Source: Actinomycetes bacterium (GTDB lineage: Bacteria > Actinomycetota > Acidimicrobiia > Acidimicrobiales > Acidimicrobiaceae). Taken from it: a DNA stretch of 5,626 nucleotides. Positions 1-5,626 of the stretch are shown here, piece after piece; position 1 is the first letter of the stretch; each line of letters starts with the position of its first letter. The notes below the pieces were generated by a model that was not told the origin of the DNA, did not search any database, and saw only the letters and a list, made by a program, of their open reading frames with translations. The stretch lies in the NCBI GenBank assembly GCA_021792075.1, contig JAJYVK010000125.1, positions 1-5,626 on the forward strand, in the 5' to 3' direction. The translations under genes and the position numbers were made by a program.

Positions 1-63
1 ATCAAATCCAAAGATCCCGGCAATTTGCGAGAGCAGCTTTGTCGTGATGGCTCTAAAGTTCAT
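1..63 (-). CDS. Unidentified protein, N-terminal fragment cut by the window edge
   Basis: The last codons of the ferrochelatase gene contain an ATG whose last two bases form the first two bases of the ferrochelatase TGA stop, giving the ATGA overlap typical of translationally coupled genes. The frame from this ATG stays open for all 21 visible codons and begins MNFRAITTKLL, followed by a mainly hydrophobic stretch ending at the window edge. There is no good Shine-Dalgarno sequence, which fits translation by coupling to hemH. The same frame is also open for at least 30 codons upstream inside hemH, so a longer form cannot be ruled out, but I saw no ATG in the part I read. The fragment is too short to assign a family. 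Its position suggests co-expression with hemH, and a haem-related role would be a guess. Confidence 0.5.
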   Translation of the reverse strand, partial: MNFRAITTKLLSQIAGIFGFD

Positions 64-1067
64 GGGCGCGTCGGACAGCAGATCTCTGTACAGCCGTTGA
101 GGTCGCTCGAATCGCCTAGCGATTTCGGCTTCGTCGAAGGATCTAGTAGCTCCATGGTCAGATCGACTATCATCTCTACAAATTCTGGGGAGTCGGAGGG
201 GGTTCGCGCCCTTGCCATTGATATTCCCAGGCTGCGAGCGGTCTTTGCTGCGAGGGTATCCAGGTCGTAAATGACTTCCATGTGGTCGGATACAAAGCTT
301 ATCGGAACGACAACCACGTTTTTGACACCCTTCGCTGCAAGAGATGCTAGTTGATACGATATATCCGGCTCTAGCCATTCTTGCGCAGGAGGACCTGATC
401 TCGATTGGAATGCAAGTGAGGAGGGGAAGGTCACGCCGGCTCTTGCCTGAATGCCTCTGACCACAAAGTCAACCGCCCTTTCGAGCTGGCGCAGATACGG
501 CGATGTCTGAGCCATTGATTTCGGAATGGAATGCGCAGTGAAGACGAATTCCGCCCCACCGGGGTCAGGAAGGCTTTCTAGGGCCCGAATGGAGTTGCTC
601 ACAAGGGGGCTGATGAATCCTGGATGCGAGTAGTAGTGCCGGATCTTGACCAGCTCAGGCGCATCGGGCCCTATCGCTTGACGGGCTAGTTCCACGTCGA
701 GTTTGTATTGTCTGCAACCTGAATAGGAGCCAAAAGCGGAGGTGACAAAGGCGATTGCCCTCCTTCTTCCGTCCGCTCTCATCTGTTCCAGCGCGTCGGT
801 GACGTATGGCGTGAAGTTGCGATTTCCGAAATAGATCGGAAGATCGATTCCGTGTTCTCCAAAAGCCGCTCGAACGCGCCTGATTAGATCTTTGTTGATC
901 TCGTTGAGGGGACTCTTGCCGCCTAGCGTTCGGTATTGTTGTGCCACCAGCTCAAGCCGATCCCGTGGCACGTTTTTTCCCCTGGTGACATTTTCAAGAA
1001 ATGGAATGATATCCGACTCTTGGTTTGGTCCGCCGAATGACTGAAACAAAAAGGCGTCAAAGTTCAA
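60..1067 (-). CDS. hemH: Ferrochelatase (coproporphyrin III ferrochelatase type, CpfC/HemH)
   Basis: A 335-residue ferrochelatase, which inserts Fe2+ into a porphyrin at the end of haem synthesis; in actinobacteria the substrate is normally coproporphyrin III. Visible motifs are the N-terminal SFGGP (residues 10-14), KSPLNEI (51-57), the catalytic-site histidine in FTAHSIP (His179), and SFVSDHMEVIYDLD (257-270) with His262 and Glu264. Cys118 (SYSGCRQY) together with Cys326, Cys330 and Cys331 at the C terminus matches the kind of cysteine set that ligates a [2Fe-2S] cluster in actinobacterial ferrochelatases; the exact ligands are inferred. The start is TTG (1065-1067), 11 nt after the rpmB stop. 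No ATG or GTG fits, and the protein begins right before the family's conserved N terminus. The upstream purines (GGTAGG) are a weak ribosome site, so coupling to rpmB is likely. The length is normal and the gene is intact. Confidence 0.96.
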   Translation of the reverse strand: MNFDAFLFQSFGGPNQESDIIPFLENVTRGKNVPRDRLELVAQQYRTLGGKSPLNEINKDLIRRVRAAFGEHGIDLPIYFGNRNFTPYVTDALEQMRADGRRRAIAFVTSAFGSYSGCRQYKLDVELARQAIGPDAPELVKIRHYYSHPGFISPLVSNSIRALESLPDPGGAEFVFTAHSIPKSMAQTSPYLRQLERAVDFVVRGIQARAGVTFPSSLAFQSRSGPPAQEWLEPDISYQLASLAAKGVKNVVVVPISFVSDHMEVIYDLDTLAAKTARSLGISMARARTPSDSPEFVEMIVDLTMELLDPSTKPKSLGDSSDLNGCTEICCPTRP

Positions 1068-1078
1068 TCTTGGAAAAC

Positions 1079-1273
1079 CTACCGAACTGCTTTTTGGACC
1101 CTACCAACCTTGATGCAGGAGGTGCAGACGTTCATCCTCTTGGTCGTGGAGCCAACGATCGCACGGACCCTCTGGATGTTCGGGTTCCAGCGCCTTTTTG
1201 TGCGACGGTGTGAGTGGCTTATTGTCATGCCAAAGGCAGGCCCTTTGCCGCAGATTTCACAAACCGATGCCAC
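1079..1273 (-). CDS. rpmB: 50S ribosomal protein L28, zinc-ribbon (C+) form
   Basis: Ribosomal protein L28 of the large subunit, 64 residues from the chosen GTG start (1271-1273). The product begins MASVCEICGKGPAFG, contains the L28 signature SHSHRRTKRRWNPNIQRVR (residues 19-37) and has two CxxC pairs (Cys5/Cys8 and Cys50/Cys53) that would bind zinc. An in-frame ATG five codons upstream (1286-1288) would add MRCDK, which L28 proteins normally lack. The AGGTG within that extension lies 7 nt before the GTG and is a good Shine-Dalgarno, so the GTG is preferred. This is the first gene of the leftward unit, with hemH following after 11 nt. In actinobacteria that carry both cysteine-containing and cysteine-free L28 paralogues, expression is often zinc-controlled. 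I see no clear Zur operator here, and whether a second paralogue exists cannot be judged. Confidence 0.96.
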   Translation of the reverse strand: MASVCEICGKGPAFGMTISHSHRRTKRRWNPNIQRVRAIVGSTTKRMNVCTSCIKVGRVQKAVR

Positions 1274-1280
1274 TTTGTCA

Positions 1281-1285
1281 CACCT
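1281..1285 (-). promoter_or_regulatory. Ribosome binding site of rpmB that decides the GTG start
   Basis: On the minus strand AGGTG lies 7 nt before GTG 1271-1273, an ideal Shine-Dalgarno spacing. The alternative ATG at 1286-1288 overlaps the area just upstream and has no comparable purine-rich site, so this motif favours the shorter 64-residue L28. Confidence 0.75.
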
Positions 1286-1315
1286 CATGTCTAGACGCCG
1301 AAAATTGCTCGATTA

Positions 1316-1321
1316 ATTCTA
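1316..1321 (-). promoter_or_regulatory. Candidate -10 element for rpmB-hemH
   Basis: On the minus strand this reads TAGAAT, matching the actinobacterial -10 pattern TANNNT. A start about 7 nt downstream would give a leader of roughly 35 nt that includes the rpmB ribosome site. No convincing TTGACA-like -35 lies 16-18 nt upstream, which is common in actinobacteria, so this is an inference from motif and position only. Confidence 0.4.
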
Positions 1322-1358
1322 GGATGAATCGCAGGAAATGCGTTCGATCGCAATCCCT

Positions 1359-1369
1359 TATATTAGCAT
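1359..1369 (+). promoter_or_regulatory. Candidate promoter of the FakA-like gene, giving a leaderless or very short leader mRNA
   Basis: Two overlapping TANNNT hexamers, TATATT (1359-1364) and TAGCAT (1364-1369), stand just before ATG 1378. Transcription starting about 7 nt downstream would begin between 1371 and the ATG itself. There is no Shine-Dalgarno in the 30 nt before the ATG. Together this suggests leaderless initiation, which is frequent in actinobacteria. No clear -35 is visible. An inverted pair AAATGC/GCATTT (1336-1341 and 1366-1371) flanks the region and might be an operator, but it is short enough to be chance. Confidence 0.4.
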
Positions 1370-1377
1370 TTGCGCCG

Positions 1378-3063
1378 ATGGACCATGCTCAAGAGTTGTT
1401 TGCCAAACAGTTGATAGGGGTTATTGAGACCTCAGCCGGGTTCTTGGAGCTTTTCAAGGACTCTATAAATCGACTAAACGTATATCCCGTTCCGGATGGA
1501 GACACGGGCTCCAACCTATCGTTGACCTTTCAGTCCATGCTAAACGAGATCGACGCTCTTGATCGCGAGTCGATGGATATTGGATCGTGTGTGCAGGCGA
1601 TATCAAAGGGCGCGCTCATGGGCGCTAGGGGCAATTCGGGCGTGATATTTTCGCAGATAGTGCGTGGCTTTGCCGAGGGGGTAAAAAGGGCGAGCGACTC
1701 CGGTGAGAGCTTCATTTGCGGAGTAGCCTGGGGATTGGATTTGGGGTCGAAGCTAGCAGACGAGGCTGTGCTCAAACCGGTCGAGGGGACTATATTGACG
1801 GTAGCTCGCCGAGCTGCCGGCACGACCGAGACCGGTTCGTTTGACGAACGTCCGCTTGAATGGGTCCACCAACTCAGGCAGAGTGCCGTGGAGGCTCTCC
1901 TGGATACCCCGCGTCTTTTGCCCATTCTGGCAGAGGCGAACGTCGTTGACGCGGGAGGGGCGGGTTTCGTCTTGTTCATCGAAGCGATTGTCAAGATCGT
2001 GGACCCCGATTACCAGGAATTGGAGATGCCCTGGCTCGGAGTATCTGGAGCGGCGGGAAACGAGATGATCGGTGCAATTGCCGAGCAGGGCTCCCAGTAC
2101 GGAGATGTTACGGATCTCAAGTACGAAGTGATGTTCCTCCTCGAGGCTACCGACGCCGCGATAGATGGCTTTAGAGAGGTATGGGCAGGCATCGGCGACT
2201 CCATAGTGGTTGTGGGGCAGGACGGGCTCTGGAACTGCCACATTCACACTGATGATGTCGGTGCATCGATTGAAGCGGGAGTTGAGGCGGGCAGGCCCAG
2301 AAATATCCGCGTCACCGATCTTTCGGAGCAAGTGAGGGAGGAGCGATGGGTTGTGGCAGCACATGGCAGCGGCGCGCCGAACCCGCTGGGCGTGTCTGCA
2401 GAGGGTTCGGCAACAGCGGTGATTGCCGTTGCCAACGGTGAAGGAATCGGACGCATATTTAGGTCGATGGGTGTCAACCGGATAGTTCTAGGGGGCCAGT
2501 CGATGAACCCATCGACCGCCGACTTGGTCTCTGCTCTGGACGAGGTCGAGGCTGATCAAGTCATCATATTGCCGAACAACCCAAATGTCATTCCCGTGGC
2601 ACAGCTGGCAGCTGAATTGAGTTCGAGACACGTTGTCGTCATTCCAACCAGAAGTGTTATCGAGGGGTTCGCAGCGTTGATGGAGTTCGATCCTGCGGCG
2701 GAGGTCTCCGAGAATGTGGAGACCATGGTTGGAAGCGTCGCAAGGGTGGTAGCTGGAGAGGTAACACGTGCTGTCAGATCGTCGAAGTGGGCTGCAGGAC
2801 GCATTTCTAGAGGGGACTACATGGGAATAGGAAAGGAGGGGATTCTTTCGGTTGAGCCATCCCTACTCGAGGCATCCAGGAAGCTTCTTGAGATCCTCAT
2901 CTTCCCTAAGGCAGAGATAGTCACCGTTATAGAAGGTGAAGGCTCCTCGCAGGCGGTCACGAGAGAGCTGTCGGAATGGATCGCATCGAAGTGGCCGCAT
3001 ATAGAGATAGAGCTTCACCATGGTGGGCAGCCTCTTTACCCCTACCTGTTTGGCGTCGAATAG
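1378..3063 (+). CDS. DAK2-domain protein of the FakA/YloV (fatty acid kinase) family
   Basis: A 561-residue protein related to fatty acid kinase subunit FakA, which uses ATP to phosphorylate fatty acids held by DegV-type FakB partners, making acyl-phosphates in the cytosol. An N-terminal DhaL-like nucleotide domain (about 1-205) has NVYPVPDGDTGSN (34-46) with Asp40 and Asp42 for Mg-ATP, GARGNSGVIFSQ (82-93), EGTILTVAR (136-144) and VDAGGAGF (190-197). The middle domain (about 240-325) has NCHIHTDD (286-293). The C-terminal DegV-like domain (about 340-561) ends with HHGGQPLYPYLFGVE. The frame is open back to 1198 but that part overlaps rpmB. ATG 1378 places the usual short helix before NVYPVPDGDTG, so it is chosen; an ATG at 1324 is less likely. 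The gene is divergent from rpmB and upstream of recG, an arrangement I recall as common. Whether the actinobacterial form really acts on fatty acids is less certain. Confidence 0.93.
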   Translation: MDHAQELFAKQLIGVIETSAGFLELFKDSINRLNVYPVPDGDTGSNLSLTFQSMLNEIDALDRESMDIGSCVQAISKGALMGARGNSGVIFSQIVRGFAEGVKRASDSGESFICGVAWGLDLGSKLADEAVLKPVEGTILTVARRAAGTTETGSFDERPLEWVHQLRQSAVEALLDTPRLLPILAEANVVDAGGAGFVLFIEAIVKIVDPDYQELEMPWLGVSGAAGNEMIGAIAEQGSQYGDVTDLKYEVMFLLEATDAAIDGFREVWAGIGDSIVVVGQDGLWNCHIHTDDVGASIEAGVEAGRPRNIRVTDLSEQVREERWVVAAHGSGAPNPLGVSAEGSATAVIAVANGEGIGRIFRSMGVNRIVLGGQSMNPSTADLVSALDEVEADQVIILPNNPNVIPVAQLAAELSSRHVVVIPTRSVIEGFAALMEFDPAAEVSENVETMVGSVARVVAGEVTRAVRSSKWAAGRISRGDYMGIGKEGILSVEPSLLEASRKLLEILIFPKAEIVTVIEGEGSSQAVTRELSEWIASKWPHIEIELHHGGQPLYPYLFGVE

Positions 3064-3082
3064 GGCTTGGCTTTCAGAAGAC

Positions 3083-3115
3083 ATGTGTCACAGTTGCGTA
3101 ATATGCTTTGAGTAA
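3083..3115 (+). other. Ten-codon cysteine-rich mini-ORF in frame with and upstream of recG
   Basis: ATG 3083 opens a ten-residue frame, MCHSCVICFE, ended by TAA at 3113-3115. It lies in the same reading frame as recG, and no other stop occurs between this TAA and the end of recG. Three of the ten residues are cysteine and one is histidine. The upstream sequence has only a weak purine run (AGAAG) 2 nt from the ATG. It may be a leader peptide, the remnant of an older recG start interrupted by a stop, or chance. Confidence 0.15.
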
Positions 3116-3139
3116 CGCAGATCCCTTTTAGCAGACACA
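3084..3139 (+). repeat. Nested inverted repeats in the fakA-like/recG gap
   Basis: TGTGTC (3084-3089) pairs with GACACA (3134-3139), and inside it TTGCGT (3094-3099) can pair with ACGCAG (3115-3120, five Watson-Crick pairs plus one G-T). The outer arm is followed by AAATTTT. In RNA this could form a two-tier stem-loop ending just before the translated start of recG. The stems are short and the outer loop long, so stability is doubtful; it is not a convincing intrinsic terminator. Confidence 0.25.
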
Positions 3140-3146
3140 AATTTTC

Positions 3147-3150
3147 GAGG
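3147..3150 (+). promoter_or_regulatory. Possible ribosome binding site for recG
   Basis: GAGG at 3147-3150 lies 7 nt before ATA 3158 and 4 nt before ATC 3155. It is the best purine-rich match close to the start of the conserved RecG N terminus. A second purine run, AGAGAG (3161-3166), lies 3 nt before ATT 3170. Neither is strong, but the first is the reason the recG entry begins at 3158. Confidence 0.3.
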
Positions 3151-3157
3151 TTCGATC

Positions 3158-5374
3158 ATAAGAGAGTTAATTTCATTAATCGACCTGCCGGTCACAAGGC
3201 TAAGTGGCGTAGGTGAGAGAAAGGCCAAGGCGCTCCAAGAGCTTGGCATCGAATCGATATTCGATATCGTCACATACTATCCCAGGCGATATGTGGACCG
3301 TTCGCGGCAGGCCTCCCTGGCAGACCTGGCAGTGGGTGAGCAGGCACTTATTCTTGCCAGGGTGAGGCGTGTGCGGCTTCGCAGGACCCGAACGGGCAAA
3401 ACAATGGTCGAGGTGGACGCCTTTGATGGTACCGGCTATCTGCACGTGGTCTTTTTCAATCAGCCCTGGCGTGCGAAGCAGCTATCAGAGGGAACCGAAG
3501 CAGCATTTTTTGGGAAGCTGGAGCGGTTTCAGCGCGTCACCCAGATGTCTAATCCGGTTGTGGATCTGATAGGTGATAGAACAGGGAGAATCGTGCCGAT
3601 CTATCCTCAGTCGGAGAAGGCGGGACTTCCTTCCTGGGAGATTGCCAAGCTCATAGAGGATGCCCTTGTAAGAACAGGGGACCTAGTGGATCCTGTGCCT
3701 GAAGCAGTTCTTGACAGATTTGATCTCATGGGTCGGACTGCAGCGATCAGGGCGGTTCACAACCCTTCTGCCATGGCCGAAGCATTTGGGGCAAGGAGGC
3801 GTCTGGCCTTCGACGAACTTTTTCGTCTGCAGCTCATGCTGAGAAGGTCAAAGGTGGAGACTGCCCAGAGTTCGAAGGGGATCTCCCATTCGGTCTCACC
3901 GATGTTCGGAAGCGTTGTCCATACCTCTCGCCTCAACGCCGGGCTGTTCTCAGACGATGTGGTGCGTGCATCGGAAGTGCCGGCTTCACTCGTGAGCGAG
4001 TTTTTCGCTTCACTTCCCTTTGATCTGACCGGAGCGCAGAAGCGCGCTCTCGATGAGATCGCCAACGACATGCGATCGCCGATTCCCATGCACAGACTCC
4101 TGCAGGGCGATGTCGGTTCAGGGAAGACGCTTGTTGCACTCGGCATGCTTCTGATGGCGGTACAGGGCGGCTATCAAGGGGCTCTGATGGCTCCTACCGA
4201 AGTGTTGGTGGAGCAGCATTGGATCACGCTCTCACGGCTACTTAGAGGATTCAAAGTGCCTGGTTCGCATGGCAGCGGGCTATTCGAGGATTGCGAGAGG
4301 CAGATCAAGGTGGAGATGCTCTCCAGTAAAACGCCGGCCGCTGCGAAAAGAGAAATTCTCGAGGGCTTAGAAGCAGGCGAGATCGACATAATCGTCGGAA
4401 CCCATTCTCTGATATCCGAGGGAGTCATGTTTCATGCATTGGGTGGCGTGGTGGTTGATGAGCAACATAGGTTTGGAGTTGAGCAGCGTGCAGTCTTGAG
4501 GGAGCGCGGGCGAACGGGACACGGGCTAGATCCCGACGTGCTGGTGATGACGGCGACACCTATTCCTAGAACTGCTGCTATGACAGTTTTTGGTGATCTC
4601 GATCTAACGATTCTTGACGAACTCCCACCAGGCAGAACGCCGATCGTGACCCGTTGGGCCAAGACGGAGGAGGAGTACTCAAGGGTGATCGAAAGAGTCC
4701 GCTCTGAGGTGGCTGGGGGGCGCCAGGCCTACGTTGTGTGCCCTTTGGTGGAAGGTTCTGAGAGGGTCGTTGCGAAATCGGCTACAGAAGAGTTTGAAAG
4801 GCTAAATGCACAGGAGCTGAAGGGTCTCAGGCTTGGCCTCATCCACGGACAGATGCTGCCGAGGGAAAAGGAGATTGTAATGGAGGAGTTTCGCCTCCAT
4901 CGTATCGACGTGCTAGTCTCCACGACCGTCATCGAAGTTGGCGTAGACGTGCCGAATGCAACGGTTATGGTGATCGAGAACGCAGACCGTTTTGGCATTG
5001 CCCAACTTCACCAACTGAGAGGCCGAGTTGGGCGCGGCTCGAACAAGAGCTACTGCTACCTTGTTTGTTTAGCCGAAGCTGAAGAATCCAATCTCCGTCT
5101 CGAGGCACTGGTCTCGTCTACTGATGGCTTCTACCTGGCTGAAAAAGACCTGGAACTTAGGGGAGAGGGAACGATATTGGGGCGAAAACAGAAGGGTAGG
5201 AGCGACCTTAGGCTCGCCTCGCTGGCCAGGGATCGCGATCTTGTGGCTTTGGCTCAGGCGGTGGCCAAGGACGTGGTTGGGGACGATCCAGAGATGAATG
5301 CGTATCCGAATCTGATGCGCGAATTGCGCGCATTCCAGGATCCTGAGCAGAGCGAGTACCTCTTCCTCTCCTAG
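3158..5374 (+). CDS. recG: ATP-dependent DNA helicase RecG, start codon non-canonical
   Basis: RecG remodels stalled replication forks and branch-migrates recombination intermediates. Numbering from GTG 3293 as residue 1, the wedge/OB part spans about 10-100. The helicase motifs are LTGAQKRALDEI (245-256), Walker A GDVGSGKT (272-279), APTEVLVEQH (300-309), DEQH box (389-392), TATPIPRT (420-427), STTVIEVGVDVPNA (543-556) and QLRGRVGRG (574-582). The TRG-type translocation motif follows in DGFYLAEKDLELRGEGTILG (611-630). Homology extends upstream of that GTG: codons 3185-3292 encode LPVTRLSGVGERKAKAL, then LGIESIFDIVTYYPRRYVDR, the standard RecG N terminus. No ATG, GTG or TTG is available there. 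ATA 3158 is proposed because GAGG lies 7 nt before it, giving 738 residues; ATC 3155, ATT 3170 and CTG 3185 are alternatives. The 693-residue form from 3293 would lose the conserved motif. The product is certain, the start is not. Confidence 0.95.
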   Translation: MRELISLIDLPVTRLSGVGERKAKALQELGIESIFDIVTYYPRRYVDRSRQASLADLAVGEQALILARVRRVRLRRTRTGKTMVEVDAFDGTGYLHVVFFNQPWRAKQLSEGTEAAFFGKLERFQRVTQMSNPVVDLIGDRTGRIVPIYPQSEKAGLPSWEIAKLIEDALVRTGDLVDPVPEAVLDRFDLMGRTAAIRAVHNPSAMAEAFGARRRLAFDELFRLQLMLRRSKVETAQSSKGISHSVSPMFGSVVHTSRLNAGLFSDDVVRASEVPASLVSEFFASLPFDLTGAQKRALDEIANDMRSPIPMHRLLQGDVGSGKTLVALGMLLMAVQGGYQGALMAPTEVLVEQHWITLSRLLRGFKVPGSHGSGLFEDCERQIKVEMLSSKTPAAAKREILEGLEAGEIDIIVGTHSLISEGVMFHALGGVVVDEQHRFGVEQRAVLRERGRTGHGLDPDVLVMTATPIPRTAAMTVFGDLDLTILDELPPGRTPIVTRWAKTEEEYSRVIERVRSEVAGGRQAYVVCPLVEGSERVVAKSATEEFERLNAQELKGLRLGLIHGQMLPREKEIVMEEFRLHRIDVLVSTTVIEVGVDVPNATVMVIENADRFGIAQLHQLRGRVGRGSNKSYCYLVCLAEAEESNLRLEALVSSTDGFYLAEKDLELRGEGTILGRKQKGRSDLRLASLARDRDLVALAQAVAKDVVGDDPEMNAYPNLMRELRAFQDPEQSEYLFLS

Positions 5375-5539
5375 CGAGTTCGAAAATGCTCTAGCGCTGA
5401 CAATCTAAGGCACCAGCGTGATCCTGGCAAAACACTTCGCACATGCCTATCTAATACACTTTTTCTTGGCCCTACAGTGTCGTGAACAGATTTATCGCGT
5501 TCTTGGCGCTGATCCATGCGCAAGGCGTGCTATAGATTG
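5375..5539. other. Intergenic region between recG and rsmD with no recognised gene
   Basis: This stretch of about 165 nt has no ORF with coding character, no tRNA-like fold and no convincing terminator. A four-base-pair stem CCAG/CTGG (5413-5416 and 5424-5427) lacks a following T-run, and the T-run at 5460-5464 lacks a stem. The gap is unusually wide if recG and rsmD are co-transcribed, so rsmD may have its own promoter. Confidence 0.5.
5531..5538 (+). promoter_or_regulatory. Candidate -10 element for rsmD
   Basis: TATAGATT contains the TANNNT hexamer TAGATT (5533-5538). A start about 7 nt downstream would fall after ATG 5540 and about 16 nt before GTG 5561, leaving room for the AGG at 5549-5551 as ribosome site. 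No good -35 is seen at normal spacing; TTGGCG at 5503-5508 is too far away. Confidence 0.25.
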
Positions 5540-5560
5540 ATGTTTGCTAGGTTTGATTCT

Positions 5561-5626
5561 GTGCGGGTACTTACAGGAGCGAAAAAGAGTCGGAAGTTGC
5601 TTACTAACGTCTCCGAGGCTACCCGG
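5561..5626 (+). CDS. rsmD: 16S rRNA (guanine(966)-N(2))-methyltransferase RsmD, N-terminal fragment
   Basis: The last 22 codons read MRVLTGAKKSRKLL and then a segment ending SEATR at the window edge. This matches the RsmD N terminus, in which a short MRVIxG strand and basic GRxL segment lead to the conserved TRPT motif; the window stops just after the TR. RsmD methylates N2 of G966 in 16S rRNA using S-adenosylmethionine, which is known for the family. GTG 5561 is chosen because it gives exactly the family start and has AGG 9 nt upstream. An in-frame ATG at 5540 would add seven residues (MFARFDS) without a ribosome site. The methyltransferase domain is outside the window. Position after a FakA-like gene and recG supports the call, as this gene order is common in actinobacteria. 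Confidence 0.8.
   Translation, partial: MRVLTGAKKSRKLLTNVSEATR

Noticed and set aside
90..190. Possible frameshift at the hemH C terminus, because an alternative frame is open and runs into the next gene
   Set aside because: The annotated frame ends in the cysteine-rich tail expected for actinobacterial ferrochelatases at a normal length, so the overlap of open frames is incidental.
25..270. 81-codon plus-strand ORF at the left end
   Set aside because: It lies antisense to the conserved C terminus of ferrochelatase and shows no family features.
1198..1377. 60-residue N-terminal extension of the FakA-like ORF
   Set aside because: It overlaps rpmB on the other strand, has no resemblance to the family N terminus, and ATG 1378 fits the domain boundary.
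1753..2364. 203-codon minus-strand ORF inside the FakA-like gene
   Set aside because: It is antisense to clearly conserved DAK2 domain sequence, has no recognised motifs and no promoter or ribosome site; it is a shadow of the real frame.
5413..5427. Hairpin CCAG/CTGG as a recG terminator
   Set aside because: The stem is only four base pairs, there is no T-run after it, and the later T-run at 5460-5464 has no stem.
5371..5517. 48-codon minus-strand ORF between recG and rsmD starting at ATG 5517
   Set aside because: It has no ribosome site and no recognisable motif, and its stop falls inside the end of recG; it is best explained as chance openness.

Overview
This 5.6 kb window is ordinary bacterial chromosome with two divergent transcription units, most probably from an actinomycete of moderate GC content. 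The lineage guess rests on three things: a ferrochelatase with the extra cysteines typical of actinobacterial [2Fe-2S] enzymes, a DAK2/FakA-like protein with actinobacterial-style motifs, and the order DAK2 protein - recG - rsmD next to rpmB. A class such as Acidimicrobiia is possible but cannot be proven from the sequence.

Leftward unit (minus strand, 1288 down to 1): rpmB (ribosomal protein L28, zinc-ribbon type, 64 aa from a GTG start) is followed after 11 nt by hemH/cpfC (ferrochelatase, TTG start). A third gene overlaps the hemH stop by four bases (ATGA) and runs off the window's left edge; only its first 21 codons are visible.

Rightward unit (plus strand, 1378 to 5626): a DAK2/DegV-like fatty-acid-kinase-type protein (FakA/YloV family, 561 aa), then recG (ATP-dependent DNA helicase), then the first codons of rsmD (16S rRNA m2G966 methyltransferase), cut by the right edge. 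The shared intergenic region at about 1274-1377 holds candidate promoters for both directions; the FakA-like gene looks leaderless or nearly so.

Functionally the window mixes translation (L28, RsmD), haem synthesis, lipid-precursor phosphorylation and replication-fork repair. This is housekeeping synteny rather than a single pathway. I see no mobile element, CRISPR array, tRNA, rRNA or defence system.

The most unusual point is recG. The conserved N-terminal motif of RecG is encoded in frame upstream of the first canonical start codon (GTG 3293), but no ATG, GTG or TTG exists between the in-frame stop at 3113-3115 and that GTG. The gene therefore either starts at a non-canonical codon or carries a mutation or sequence error. 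A ten-codon, cysteine-rich, in-frame mini-ORF sits just upstream inside a potential stem-loop. I found no undescribed system beyond this.
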